Positions 22,601 through 33,300 of a DNA stretch of 64,000 nucleotides are shown here, one piece after another. This stretch comes from Panicum virgatum (lineage: Eukaryota > Streptophyta > Magnoliopsida > Poales > Poaceae). The notes under the pieces are model-generated. The model ran no database searches, was not told the origin of the DNA, and saw only the letters and a program-made list of their open reading frames with translations. Both the position numbers and the translations under genes were made by a program. Location: contig NC_053137.1 in the NCBI RefSeq assembly GCF_016808335.1, positions 9,846,506-9,910,505 of the forward strand, in the 5' to 3' direction. The stretch's first letter is position 1; each line of letters opens with the position of its first letter.

Positions 22601-23208
22601 AGAATTTATTTTCCCTCTTGAAATTACAGAAACTAGTTAACTAATGACAAATCATGAAGAGCAGATAAGATGTAACTAAAATCGGCGGTCAAGCCAGTTT
22701 TGTGTCCACGCAGCGCCTGGACATTTGGTGCCAGTGTCATCGATTGTTGACTGGCCTGCTAGTATTTTTCCCAGTCTTGTTTAGATCAAATTTTCTTCAT
22801 TTTTTCTGATCATGGATTTGTTTGTATCGTCTTGGCGAACCGTTCACTAATCCACTACTGTAGAAGATCATAGAAGCTCTCTAGGGCCTCCTAATGTAGC
22901 ATTGACGTATCCTCAAAATGACGAGCTCAAAGAAGTGGTCGACCCCATTGGGAAGAACCACATGATCCACAGCAAGATGACCAAGGAGGTGCCGGTCCTG
23001 AGGAATGGAAAGATGGAGTGGGTGACCCACGAAAATTATTCCAGGTGCATCCCATCCTCATTAGATCGCATTTGTGGCGGCTGTCAATTGTTCTGCAAGA
23101 GCATGCGTAGAGAGAAAGGGATTTGATCTTGTCGGATAGAGAAATGAAGGAAAGGTTGGAGAACAGCTAGCTAAGGGTAGTAGAAAAGACCAGCTAGGCG
23201 GAAAGGTG
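22601..23208. other. Gene-poor stretch with an unrecognised 74-codon frame
   Basis: Only one frame is noticeable, 22902-23126 on the plus strand (74 residues, with KMTKEVPVLRNGKMEWVTHE). Its amino-acid make-up is protein-like, so it could be a gene remnant, but I recognise no family and see no supporting exon. Nothing else is identified. Confidence 0.3.
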
Positions 23209-23211
23209 TTA

Positions 23212-23453
23212 GAGCAACTCCAGCAGGGCCTCTATTTGGGTGACTAAAATGAGGGGGTGACTAAATTTCCTCTCCCACCCCCTCAATTTGGTCACCCTCT
23301 ACTTAGGCTACCAAAAGTAAGGTCCACCATTTTTTAGTCTATTTAGTCGGTGCTGTTGGAGTAGAGACTACATTTTGGGTGACTAAATTTGAAAAGTGGG
23401 TGACTAAAATGAGTTTTAGTCACTTAAATTTAGTCACTCCACTGAAGTTGGTC
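23212..23453. mobile_element. Tourist-like MITE, 242 bp
   Basis: Left end GAGCAACTCCAGCAG and right end CCACTGAAGTTGGTC form an imperfect terminal inverted repeat, and TTA lies on both sides (23209-23211 and 23454-23456). A TTA duplication fits PIF/Harbinger. The interior repeats GGTGACTAAA-type words in both orientations and is non-coding. Confidence 0.7.
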
Positions 23454-23456
23454 TTA

Positions 23457-25297
23457 GTTCGATAGACGTGACAGCCTCGCAGGACATCGCGGCTTATATG
23501 TTACTCATTCCCTGACATACGGACACCCACATCTCCTTGCAGCGACTGCTCTCGCCCTATGTAAAATTGGAAGCATTATTAATTCCGAGATTGTTAATAC
23601 ATTATGGATGATACAAAGTCCTTAATGTGTCGTGACACTCGTAGCATTCGATATTCAATCCGTAGACTACGCGTACTGACATCCATGTGCCCAGATAAAA
23701 ATGTCCTTGGCCACACATGCCCAACATCGATGCCACCGTAAGTTCTTAGCCATGTGCGGATCAAAGTCCAGTGTGTGATAGACAAAAATATGTTTGACCA
23801 AACCGACAAATTGAGAGGGGTTTAAATGTTTACTTTTATTTGAGCCACAGTTCACATGCGTGATCAGCTATAGTAGTTGTGTATAGCTCTTTGAAATAAA
23901 TGAAAAGGAGAACTAGTGGCATGGCATCTTCACACGGGTGAGTACTGGCATATGTTACATCTGGAACACACAGATCATGAAGCTGCAAACAATGTATAGT
24001 CTTGATACTCATGATAATTGAAGTTAAAAAGATGAGAAAAGAAAATCTACCAGAGTCGGCATTCTTTCCCTCGAACTAGTAGGAAAAAGAAAACGAAGAG
24101 ATAGCATTCAATTCTTGGGTTGCGCTGTATAAGCCGGTAGGTCAGGGTTGTTGGATTTTTCCGTGGTCAAAACGCCGATAAGAAAAGAGGAAACAGGAAA
24201 GGATAAGAGCTCCGAAAGAAGGCCCGTCCCTGCCCTGATTGGGGGCTCAACCAGCCCATGGTTGTGACCCCAGGTTACCTAGCGCCATAATAAATAGGGA
24301 TGGGGTCTGGCTCTTCTAGACTAACGTGAAAACCTAGCCAAAAGTAAAACCCTAACACCTACAGCCGCCCGATCTACGGCAGCGCTGGAGTTGCCTGAGG
24401 TCACCGCCGTCCCACCGCCGCCGTTGCTGAGTAGTGCCGCTGGAGATCGGAATGACGCCGCTGCTACCCGCCTCGGTCTTCTTCGACTACGTCGGGTACA
24501 ACTACGGAAACGACCACGACCCCTATGTCGCTCTCGTCCCCAACCAAAATGGCCGGAATATCTGCTACGTTGGCGATGTCGCTTCTTCTTGGTCCAGATC
24601 CAAACTTGTTGCATTTTAGGTTGTGCTGATGTTGATTAGGTGCTATATCCTGGAGATTAGAAAAGTACTAAGACATGTTTTTACTACAAGGGTCACTGCA
24701 TATGACTCAAAAAGGCCAAGAGAGAGAGAAAAAATAGCACCGCCTGTACCCCAGCCAGCCTAAGCCGCTGCCATCAGCATGCCGACACCCGCTACCCAGG
24801 CGGAGTCTTGCGAATGGGCACCGTCCACGAATAACTGCTTATAGCCGTCTAGCGCCTTGCCTGGTGCTGTGTGGTGCTGGTGGGGCATAGGTAAGTCATG
24901 CATCCAGCCATAGAAAAAAGGATGACCCTTACTCTTCACCTATCCAATGGACAAGCATCGCCGTCGTAACCTTCCCTCAAGTGCCGCAAAGCACATGTGA
25001 TTCTCAAGTTTTCAGATTCTCGGATAGTTCGAAATTCCCAATGTGTCCCACACCCAACTGAAGCCTCACCCTCATTCACCATTCAACTACTGCCATGCTA
25101 CTTGCCACTGCTGTCGTTCACAATCACAAGGCCTCACCCCCAGCTTCGATCTTGCTACTTCTCTATCTGCTATATAAATATAAAGGAGACCGATGGAGTT
25201 ATATGGTGGACGTAGCCTCTGCCGAAGAGCCAACAATTTTCTTTTTTATAAGGTACTCCTTCCCATTGTAGTTGCGTGCAATAAATTGAGCAATTTT
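23457..25297. other. Gene-poor stretch; possible remnant at 24360-24620
   Basis: An AAACCCTAAC box at about 24346 precedes a GC-rich segment with a frame from 24434 to 24619 (61 residues, with FFDYVGYNYGNDHDPYVALV), which looks like the start of a plant gene but has no identifiable continuation. Sequence at 25020-25090 contains the dispersed CCCAATGTGTCCCACACCCA word also found in the tandem units and at 53711. No complete gene is supported. Confidence 0.35.
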
Positions 25298-26210
25298 GTT
25301 TTTACCAAGATTCTAAATATCCGGCTATAGACACCGCTACAGCTTGCTATAGCTTTTGAAAGAAGAAAAAGCTAAAATATTTATCTCTTCGATTTGAAAG
25401 ACTAAATCCGCTAATAACCGGCTATATTCCGCTATAGCCGCTAAATTAAGGTTTATTTAGCTAGCTAAATCATATAACTAATCTCTATTTATTGTTAGTT
25501 TAATATTGAGCTTCGTCATTTACAAAATTTAGTATTTCTTTAATATTGTAACAAGAGAATGAAGCCCAGGAGTACTTCAGTATATGAAAATTTCTTGATT
25601 TCATGCTTATATGCAAAATTACTCATAGATTTATGCATGGTGTTGAAGTAGAAATGTATAATTGTGAGAAGCTTCTAGAAGATTAGAGAGTATACTTGAA
25701 TCATGGTTACCATGCTTCATGGTAAAATATGGAATACTCTAGAAATTAGATACTTATATGGTTAGATAAGTATGAGGAAAATTCTAAAGTTAGATATTTT
25801 GTAAAGAAGTGTGTAGAAGATGAACACATGGCAAAACCATATGAGCCATGGAGTCCTACAAATAAGGGTGCTTCCCTCCCCTCTGGCCATACCATGTCAT
25901 AAGGCCTGCTAATGGGGCCAAACCCGCCCCTAACTCACCCTAACCCGCAACTAGCTAGTTAATTAAACCAACCCAACTCAACCCATATATATAAATTTAC
26001 TACCCACCCCGCCCCGCCCCAAAATGCGAGTCATGCCATGGGTCCCATGAAGCTAGGGGTCAGCGGCTCCACCAGACAGGTCAAGGCAGGCCAGCGGCCT
26101 TGACCCGGGGCGAGAGCGCGCCCAGAACGCGCGTGCGCACCCACGGCGCAGCTGGCACGCACGCAGCGCGCCGCCCGCGACACGGCGGCGGCGGACGGTG
26201 GCGCGGCGAA

Positions 26211-27199
26211 TGTCACACCCTGAAATTTTTGAATTTCAGGGTGTGATTAAAATTAAAAATAAAACAAATATTTTCTTATAATTTTAAAATTTTCCCAACA
26301 ATTTTTTTCTTCACAGAGAATTTAGTGTAAAAGAAAATATAATGGTTGCTTTTCAAAATTAAATAAGGTCTTTTTGTTTGTGTTGCATTCATGTTGCAGT
26401 GCATTGTTTATTTGTTTGGGTTTTAATTTGAATTTGAATTCCTTGAATTGGAATTTTAATTGAATGTGTTTGTTTCTTCTCAAGAAAATGGAAAACCTTT
26501 TCTCTTTCCCCTACACGTTCTCAGCCCACACCTTCCCTTTTTCTTTTTTCTTCCCCGGCCCAACCGGCAGCCCGGACCGCTCCGCCTCCCTCTCTCTCCC
26601 CTCCACTGCCGCGCGGGGCCCGCATGTCTGGGCCATCCCCTTCATCGTGCACGGGCAGGACTCTGCCGAGTCCGCCTCGACCTCGCGTCGCTCGCACCGT
26701 CTCGGCGTGGCCCGCACCGTCTCGGCGTGGCCCAGCCTATAAAAGGTGCCTCTCGTGCCCCCCTTGACCCCCATCGACGCCGCCGCCTTTTTCCGCTCGC
26801 CAAAACCCAAGCCCGAGCCGCAGCCGCGCCATTGTTGAGCTTGGAGCTCGGAGTCGCCGCCGCACCGCTGTTTTGTTGCTCCCTCAAGAATTCGAGCCCG
26901 CCCTGAGTTTAGCGTTGAGGTGGGGATTTTCTTCGACCCGTTCTCTCCCTCTCTCTCGCTCTGCTCCGTCTGGAGATGCTCGATGGAGCGCCGCGCCGCC
27001 GCTGCGCCCGCTCTCCGCCATGTCTGCGCCATGCGCAAGCCCCGCCGTTGCGTTCGCCGCGTCGCGCGCATGCTCTCCGTCCAAGCCGCGCGTCAAATCC
27101 TAGCCGGACGGCCGTTTTTGGCCTGCGCCGGCGAAGCGCCGCTGCCCCGACCTCGCCACCGGCACTCTGCGCCGCCGCTAGCGCCTCCCGCCTCATCCC
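26211..27199 (+). repeat. Left LTR of the TR-GAG element, first part
   Basis: Matches 48358-49354. It begins with a near-terminal palindrome at 26214-26245 (arms CACACCCTGAAATT / AATTTCAGGGTGTG, loop TTTG). It ends at the gypsy insertion point, where ATCCC (27195-27199) is the left target duplication. A 20-bp GCACCGTCTCGGCGTGGCCC word is doubled just before the TATA box, unlike in the right LTR. Confidence 0.9.
26738..26744 (+). promoter_or_regulatory. TATA box of the TR-GAG LTR
   Basis: CCTATAAAAGG in the LTR, conserved in the right LTR at 48885-48891. Transcription would start about 30 bp downstream, giving an approximately 0.55-kb U3. Confidence 0.65.
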
Positions 27200-30100
27200 T
27201 GTGTCGAAACCACCCAAACTATTGGGCCCGGGTGCACTGATCTTGGTTGCTAAGCAACTCTGACCCAAATTGGCACTCACTGGTAGTTCCTCGAGTGAAG
27301 CCTCGATAAAAGCCACGCTATTCCAGGATCAGTAGACAACAATCACACGAAGGTGAGCCCAGAGATTACAACACAGAACATTTCATGCATCTCAGAGTGA
27401 TTGCAGCGGAAAGGAAATTTATTACAAACCATATTCAGAATAGTAAAGTACTACAGAGTTCCATCTACTCAAATTATTCAAGTCTCATTGTTCAGCGGAA
27501 GCATTAAAAGATAACTAGCGAAATAACGTGACGCATCGATAAAGCCCATACGAAAGCGTCACTCAGCGGGAGGGTGGTCAGCACCAGCTGAAGGGCCATC
27601 CCACTCTACAGACCAACCCGGAGGCAAGGTACACGGCCAAGTAAGACTTGCAAACAGATCTTCGAAGTTAGTACTTGAAAAACAGTGCCACAAGTAAGGC
27701 TGAGTATACTAATACTCAACAAGACTGACCCGTCTCCGGATATAACATAGTCCGATAACTAGACATTGCAAGGCTTTTTGGTTGGTGGGGTTTGTTTTGC
27801 CAAAAATGCCGCTAAGTGCCGATCCTTATTTTTCAGGTTTTACTTAGCCAGATTCTAGTTAGATTAACCATTCTAAGTTTGCATCTAACTCTAGACAAAC
27901 ATGGTAGAGCAACCATTTAGTCAACCAGCAGTATTATCATCATCATGTTCCACTTGTTACTCTGTGTGACCGAAAACATTAAGCAATCTCATGCCATTAG
28001 AGGCGGACGATTCCGAATCAAATTTCAACCTGGCCAGGGCAACCTAGACCACACACATGGGGATCGACTTCGCTCCCGCCCACGCTACTTTTCCCCTTTC
28101 TTTCCAGTCCGTGGATCCGGGTCACCCTCCCCGACTACAGAGCCCGACGTCTCTGCACCCGTACGTCGCGACAAAATAAAACCTACTTCTACCAGGAGGG
28201 TGAAGGGTCGTTCCACTCGCCTGTTCAATCAGGTACTTAAGCTTACCAATTACCATATTTCTCGGTATGTGGCTAGTACTTTCAAACGCTTAACGAAATG
28301 AGCCACACACCGCGACCTTAGCCATTTTGACTACACCAGCGGGGTATCACAACTACACAACCCTGCTCGTTGTCCTTATATTTCAGCAGGAATTAAAGTC
28401 GATACCTAATTAGCTATTTGCTCGCGAGAGGCAGGAAACCACTCGACTTCTACCATACCTAATTAGCATGGCAACTAGTCGATAAAAAGATCCGGTATCA
28501 AACATAGGTACCTAGGGATCATGCATCTAATGTTTTCGATCAATGCCTAGAAAACTTAAATGCAGAAAGATACTATTACAGTACATTATAAATAGCTAAA
28601 ATGAATAACTCGGAAAATAAGGCATAATGCACCGGGGCTTGCCTTCTTGGGCACTGTCAGGCAGAAAAACCTCTGGGGCTTGGCCCAGGTCTTGAGACAA
28701 GTTAGTACAGTTCAAAGAGACCTCCTGATCCACACGAGAGTCCGCGGGCACCAATTCGTAGTCACCGTCCGCGAGATTAACCGTTTCTATATGCAATGCA
28801 AGAATTTGAGTTACTCATGGATAACGATTTCTTTCCTTCACGATAAAGTTATAGTTCAACAAAAGTTAATTTAGTGATGATTTCAACATTTCATTTCATG
28901 GGCAGTTATTTATAGAGTAGTAAACATAACTACGTTTCTTCATGAATGAGTGGGGGTTTGGTTTGCATTTCCAATATTAAAAAATAGCATGCTTTCACTA
29001 TTGCATAATAACAAAACTACTCATCAACTAGGGATGAAAAAATTAAAGTAACACAAATTAGATACTCTAGCATATATGGCATAAATTTCAGCATCTAACC
29101 ATAAAGCAATTTAACTTAACTATTCCTGTAAGTAGATTACTCTAGTTGCTTCACCTTTTTGCGCAGAACATTTTACATGGGTTCTGGTGCTACAAATTTT
29201 ACGGGAGCATCTACAAAGCATCTACTCTGCACTGAAATTTTTTCCAGATTTTATTCACTTATACAACAGAGGTGACAAAAAGAACAAAAATAGCAAGCCA
29301 TTAATTAAGTTTAATTCTACAGAGAGCTGTACCAGGGATATGGTTCTCAAATTTTTACAAGAGGCTAATCATGAGCTAAGAATACTCCAGAAAAATTATC
29401 AAGCTTTATATCCACCAGATAAATTAGTTATGCAATTAATTTAACATGAGTTAGCATAAATTTCTCACAGTTCAAATGACCAGTACTGCATGTGAACTTT
29501 TTATTACAGACAGAGAATACTCTAAACAAGAACATGTCCAAAGATAATGATCAGATATAGTGTAGTTTACTCAGAACTAAAAATAGTAAATCTAGCCATA
29601 AGATGCTAAGCATGATTATTTACCAAAGCAAAACTCAGTAACTACAGCTCAAAATTTTTAGGCAGGATCACAGAGCCAAAAAGAGACTTCAGAAATAAAT
29701 ATAGATTTGTCTGAGCATACAAGCTATATATGATGAATTAAGTTGATTAAACAAGCACAAAACATGGTATATAGAAAATGAACTCTAATAAATCTAAAAT
29801 TTATGTATTCACAAGGTTTCAGTTACACATGCATTCAGTAAAAATTACAGAGCAATTTCATGCACATATTTTCCAGTATTAAATCGAGAAGGCCATCAAC
29901 AGATTAGAGAATCTTGATTGTTCCAGTATGATAACTGTTTTGGTTGGGTGCTATATTTTTACTGTGAACTTAAGATTCCGTCAGTGATAACCTAGCCAAA
30001 AATCAAGGTCATTTGTTGAGTGGAACTTTGTGAACATGCATAGGATGACTTTCTTATTCTTTTTCCCAGATTAAATTTGGTTGAGTTTCTGTAGATGTGA

Positions 30101-31595
30101 ATGTTACAAAATTTGTAGATCTTGTTACCAGGATTCCAGATCAGTTGAGTTTACATTTTTATGATTTTTTTGTGATTTATTTTGCATTTTAGAAGTTCAC
30201 TGCCATACACTGGGATTCTTGCAAACACACCCTTGAATGAAAAAAGAAATTACAACCGGGCCCTTCGCCGGCCTTCTCCGCCGCTGCAGCTCGCCCGGTG
30301 GTGTTCTGCTAGGCAGGGCTTACCGGGGCTGCAACGGGGAGGCGCGTGGGAGAGTAGGGATCGAGGAACACCTACCCTGGTCGGCGTTCGAGTGCTCGGT
30401 GCACGGAATCAAGCTCGTCGGCGTCAATGGCGGAGCGGAGGTTCGGGTCGCCGGCGTTGTAGGTGAAGGAGAGCTCGGGGTAGGGGAACAGGGCACGCAC
30501 AAGCACCACGAGAGCGTGAGGATGCGTCTGGGGTAGCTGTCGTGCTCGGTCTCCCTCTGGGCTGGCCGGTCCGCTGTGAGCTCGAGCTCGCCGGCGGCGG
30601 CGCAAAAGGGGAACAGCGTCGGGAAAGGGAGTGGGTTCGATTCCGCGCGCGTGGAGCTCAACTGGAGGGTGGAGAAGCTTGTGGGGTGGTCGGTGCAGCA
30701 ATGCAGGGCTGGGGTGGCTGGTCCGCGCGAGCTAGATCTCGCCGGCCATGGCGGAGCGGCGGGAGGAGGAAGAAGGAGAAGAAGTCGCGCAACGGCGGGG
30801 CTCTAGGGCTACTTATAGGCCAGAGAGTACCTGGGCGAGTGGAGTGGCATCTGGGGGAGGCGGGTTTGGGTCCGGGGCGCACGACGGCGAGCGGGCGGAG
30901 CGAGCAGGCGGCGCTGCGCGTGGCAGGGTGGCGTGGCGGCTCGGGAGCGCGTCTGGGATGCGTGTGAGCGTGGGAAGGTGCCAAGGGGCGGGCCAGGTGG
31001 CGCTAGAGGTGTTCCCCGGGTCCATTTGGCCGCGGGCGCGCGGTGGACGAAGTCCACCGGCGGCGTACGGCGGGCGGCGGGCGAAACAGAGGAACCGGGA
31101 GGAGAGAGATGGAGGTGATGGCATATCTGCAATTTCTGAAATTCCAGGGACCTGTCGGTAAACTAAAAATATCTCCTATTTAGAAGGCTCAAATGAAAAT
31201 GTGTTGAATACCAATTTTGCATAACTTTTCAAGATATACAACTTTCGTGTTATGAAAATTTTCATTTGAAACTCACATTTTGAACTATTTGTAAATTTTC
31301 AAATTTGCATAAAAGGGCTTTGGTTTTATTCTGTTTTTGATTGATTTTTTGCTGAAGTTCAATTGATCACATGTCAATTGAAGTACCTCTCATGAGCCAA
31401 CTAAAATTTTGTGCACATTTTTTAATTGAAATTTGAGTAGCTTTTCACTTCTTTTTCTTTCTCCTTTAATTTCTTTTGTATACTTTGACTTTTATTTTGA
31501 TCCCTTCTCTTTGAATTAATTTCCCACATTTTTCTTTTAAGTATAAAATGGGTATAGTGATTGTAGTTAAGTGTACTGACACCTGAGGTGTCGCA
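27200..31595 (-). repeat. 3' LTR of the Tekay-like element
   Basis: Starts TGTGTCG and ends GTGTCGCA as read on the plus strand. It aligns with 39066-43384. The 77-bp length difference equals one deletion in the other LTR, at the counterpart of 28453-28529. Divergence is uneven: one substitution was seen before about 28540, and many after it. TATA box copy (ACTTATAGG on the plus strand) at 30811-30817. Open frames here (for example 27945-28301) are not taken as genes. Confidence 0.92.
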
Positions 31596-31612
31596 ACCTA
31601 ACCCCTTAAAAG
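31596..31612 (-). other. Polypurine tract of the Tekay-like element
   Basis: Read on the minus strand, TTTTAAGGGGTTAGGT directly precedes the 3' LTR, and GGGACGAGATTC lies just upstream of it. It primes plus-strand DNA synthesis in LTR retrotransposons. The same motif pair occurs in the TR-GAG element at 48328-48357. Confidence 0.75.
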
Positions 31613-32247
31613 AATCTCGTCCCGAGATTGGATGATTGAATTCAGGTAGGGAAAATGATATACCTGAGGTGGAGCTAAGAAAACTCAGATAATGTCGATT
31701 AAGATAATCTTCCGTCTCCCAGGTGGCTTCTTCTTCAGTGTGATGAGACCACTGAATTTTATACATTTTGACCACCTTTCGACGAGTACCTCTCTCTTTT
31801 TGATCCAAAATTCTGAGTGGATATTCGGTATAAGAGAGATCGGGCTCCACTAAGATTTCTTGTTGATCGATGATTTCAGTAGGAACTCGAACACACTTCT
31901 TGAGTTGGGATATGTGGAAAACATTATGGATGGCGGCGAGTCGTGAAGGAAGTCGCAAACGATAAGCCACGGGTCCACATTCTTCAATGATTTCATATGG
32001 CCCGACATAGCGAGGTGCTAGCTTAACGTTGAACGCCTCGAGTTGGTGACACTCGTAAGTAAACGTGGTCTCCAACCATGAACTTCAAAGGATCCCTTCT
32101 TTTATCAAAATAACTCTTTTGCCGAGACTGGGCTGCTCGGAGATTGGCTTGTACTATTTTTACTTTTTCCTCAACCTCGACCACCAATTCGGGTCCAAAT
32201 ATTTGACTTTCTCCCGTCTGGGACCAACTCAAAGGAGTTCGACACCG
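31613..32247 (-). pseudogene. Integrase C-terminus and chromodomain-like tail, frameshifted
   Basis: The last part of pol. The frame used by gag-pol ends at a stop at 32023-32025 just after [11 protein letters not shown]; the conserved [12 protein letters not shown] block continues in another frame, which indicates a small deletion near 32025-32035. Downstream comes [13 protein letters not shown], then a chromodomain-like segment around 31700-31820 ([18 protein letters not shown]). In chromoviruses this tail steers integration. The frame then runs into the polypurine tract without a clear stop. Confidence 0.85.
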
Positions 32248-33300
32248 TCAACCATACAAGGCCTCGAATGGTGCCATCTTCAGACTGGCCTGATAGCTGT
32301 TGTTATAAGAAAACTCAGCCAAGGACAAACATTTGTCCCAGTTCTTGTCATAATGGATGACACATGCTCGAAGCATATCCTCGAGAATTTGATTTACCCT
32401 TTCGGTCTGTCCGTCAGTCTGTGGATGGTAAGCCGAGCTTCGAATTAACTTGGTTCCGAGAGCTTCTTGGAGCTGCTCCCAAAACCTTGCCACAAACTGA
32501 GGTCCACGATCCGAGATAATCATCTTGGGTATACTGTGTAGACAGACAATCCGATCGATATAGATTTCACCATATTTCTTGGCTCGATATTCAGTATGCA
32601 CGGGAATAAAATGAGCAGTCTTTGTGAGCCTATCGACAATGACCCAAATGGAATCATGATGTTGAGAGGTATTTGGTAAGCCCACGATGAAATTCATGCT
32701 GATATCTTCCCATTTCCAAGATGGAATTCGCAGAGGTTGGAGAGTTCCATCAACTTTCAAGTGACTAGCTTTCACTCTCTGACATGTGTCACACTCTGTG
32801 ACATATTTGGCAATCTCTCTCTTCATGCGAGTCCACCAAAAATTTTGTCTGAGATCTTGGCACATCTTGGTGCTACCCGGATGAATGGAGAATTTAGAGA
32901 GATGTGCTTCGTCCAGGATTTGTTTTCGCAGCTCATGATTTTTGGGAACGACTAAGCGATCTTCGAACCACAAAATTCCTTTATGGTCCACTCGGAAACA
33001 CTTGTATTTATTTTCACCTTCTACTACTTTCTGCTTGATGATACCAACACTTTTGTCATGTAATTGTGCCATGATGACCTTGTCATAAAGTGTCGGTTCC
33101 ACCGAAATATGATTCAAAGAGCCCTGAGGAATGATTTCCAATTTCAGCTTTCGCATTTTAGCACACAATGTGTCATTATATGACTCCACTGAAAGGCAAT
33201 TGCAGTGAACCTTACGACTAAGCGCATCGGCTACGACATTGGCTTTGCCCGGATGATAATGAACTTCCAGGTCATAATCTTTGATTAATTCCAGCCATCT
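32248..33300 (-). pseudogene. Integrase core of the Tekay-like element, inactive
   Basis: In frame with gag-pol, between two in-frame stops (33301-33303 and 32248-32250). It contains the HHCC zinc module (HLSKFSIH ... CDTCQRVKAS) and a DDE core in which the first catalytic position reads Asn (ISMNFIVGLP), where related elements have Asp. The later Asp (IISDRGPQF) and Glu (DGQTERVNQ) are present. Both stops are TGA codons where the family has Arg (CGA would need one C-to-T change). The enzyme could not be functional. Confidence 0.9.

Noticed and set aside
27945..28301. 118-codon frame present in both Tekay LTRs (also 39811-40167)
   Set aside because: It lies on the strand opposite to the element, inside the LTR, and is conserved only because this half of the LTRs is nearly identical. 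No known domain.
30542..31161. Open frames in the GC-rich U3 of both Tekay LTRs (also 42330-42950)
   Set aside because: Frames are open on both strands, differ between the two LTRs by frame-changing indels, and cover the promoter region.
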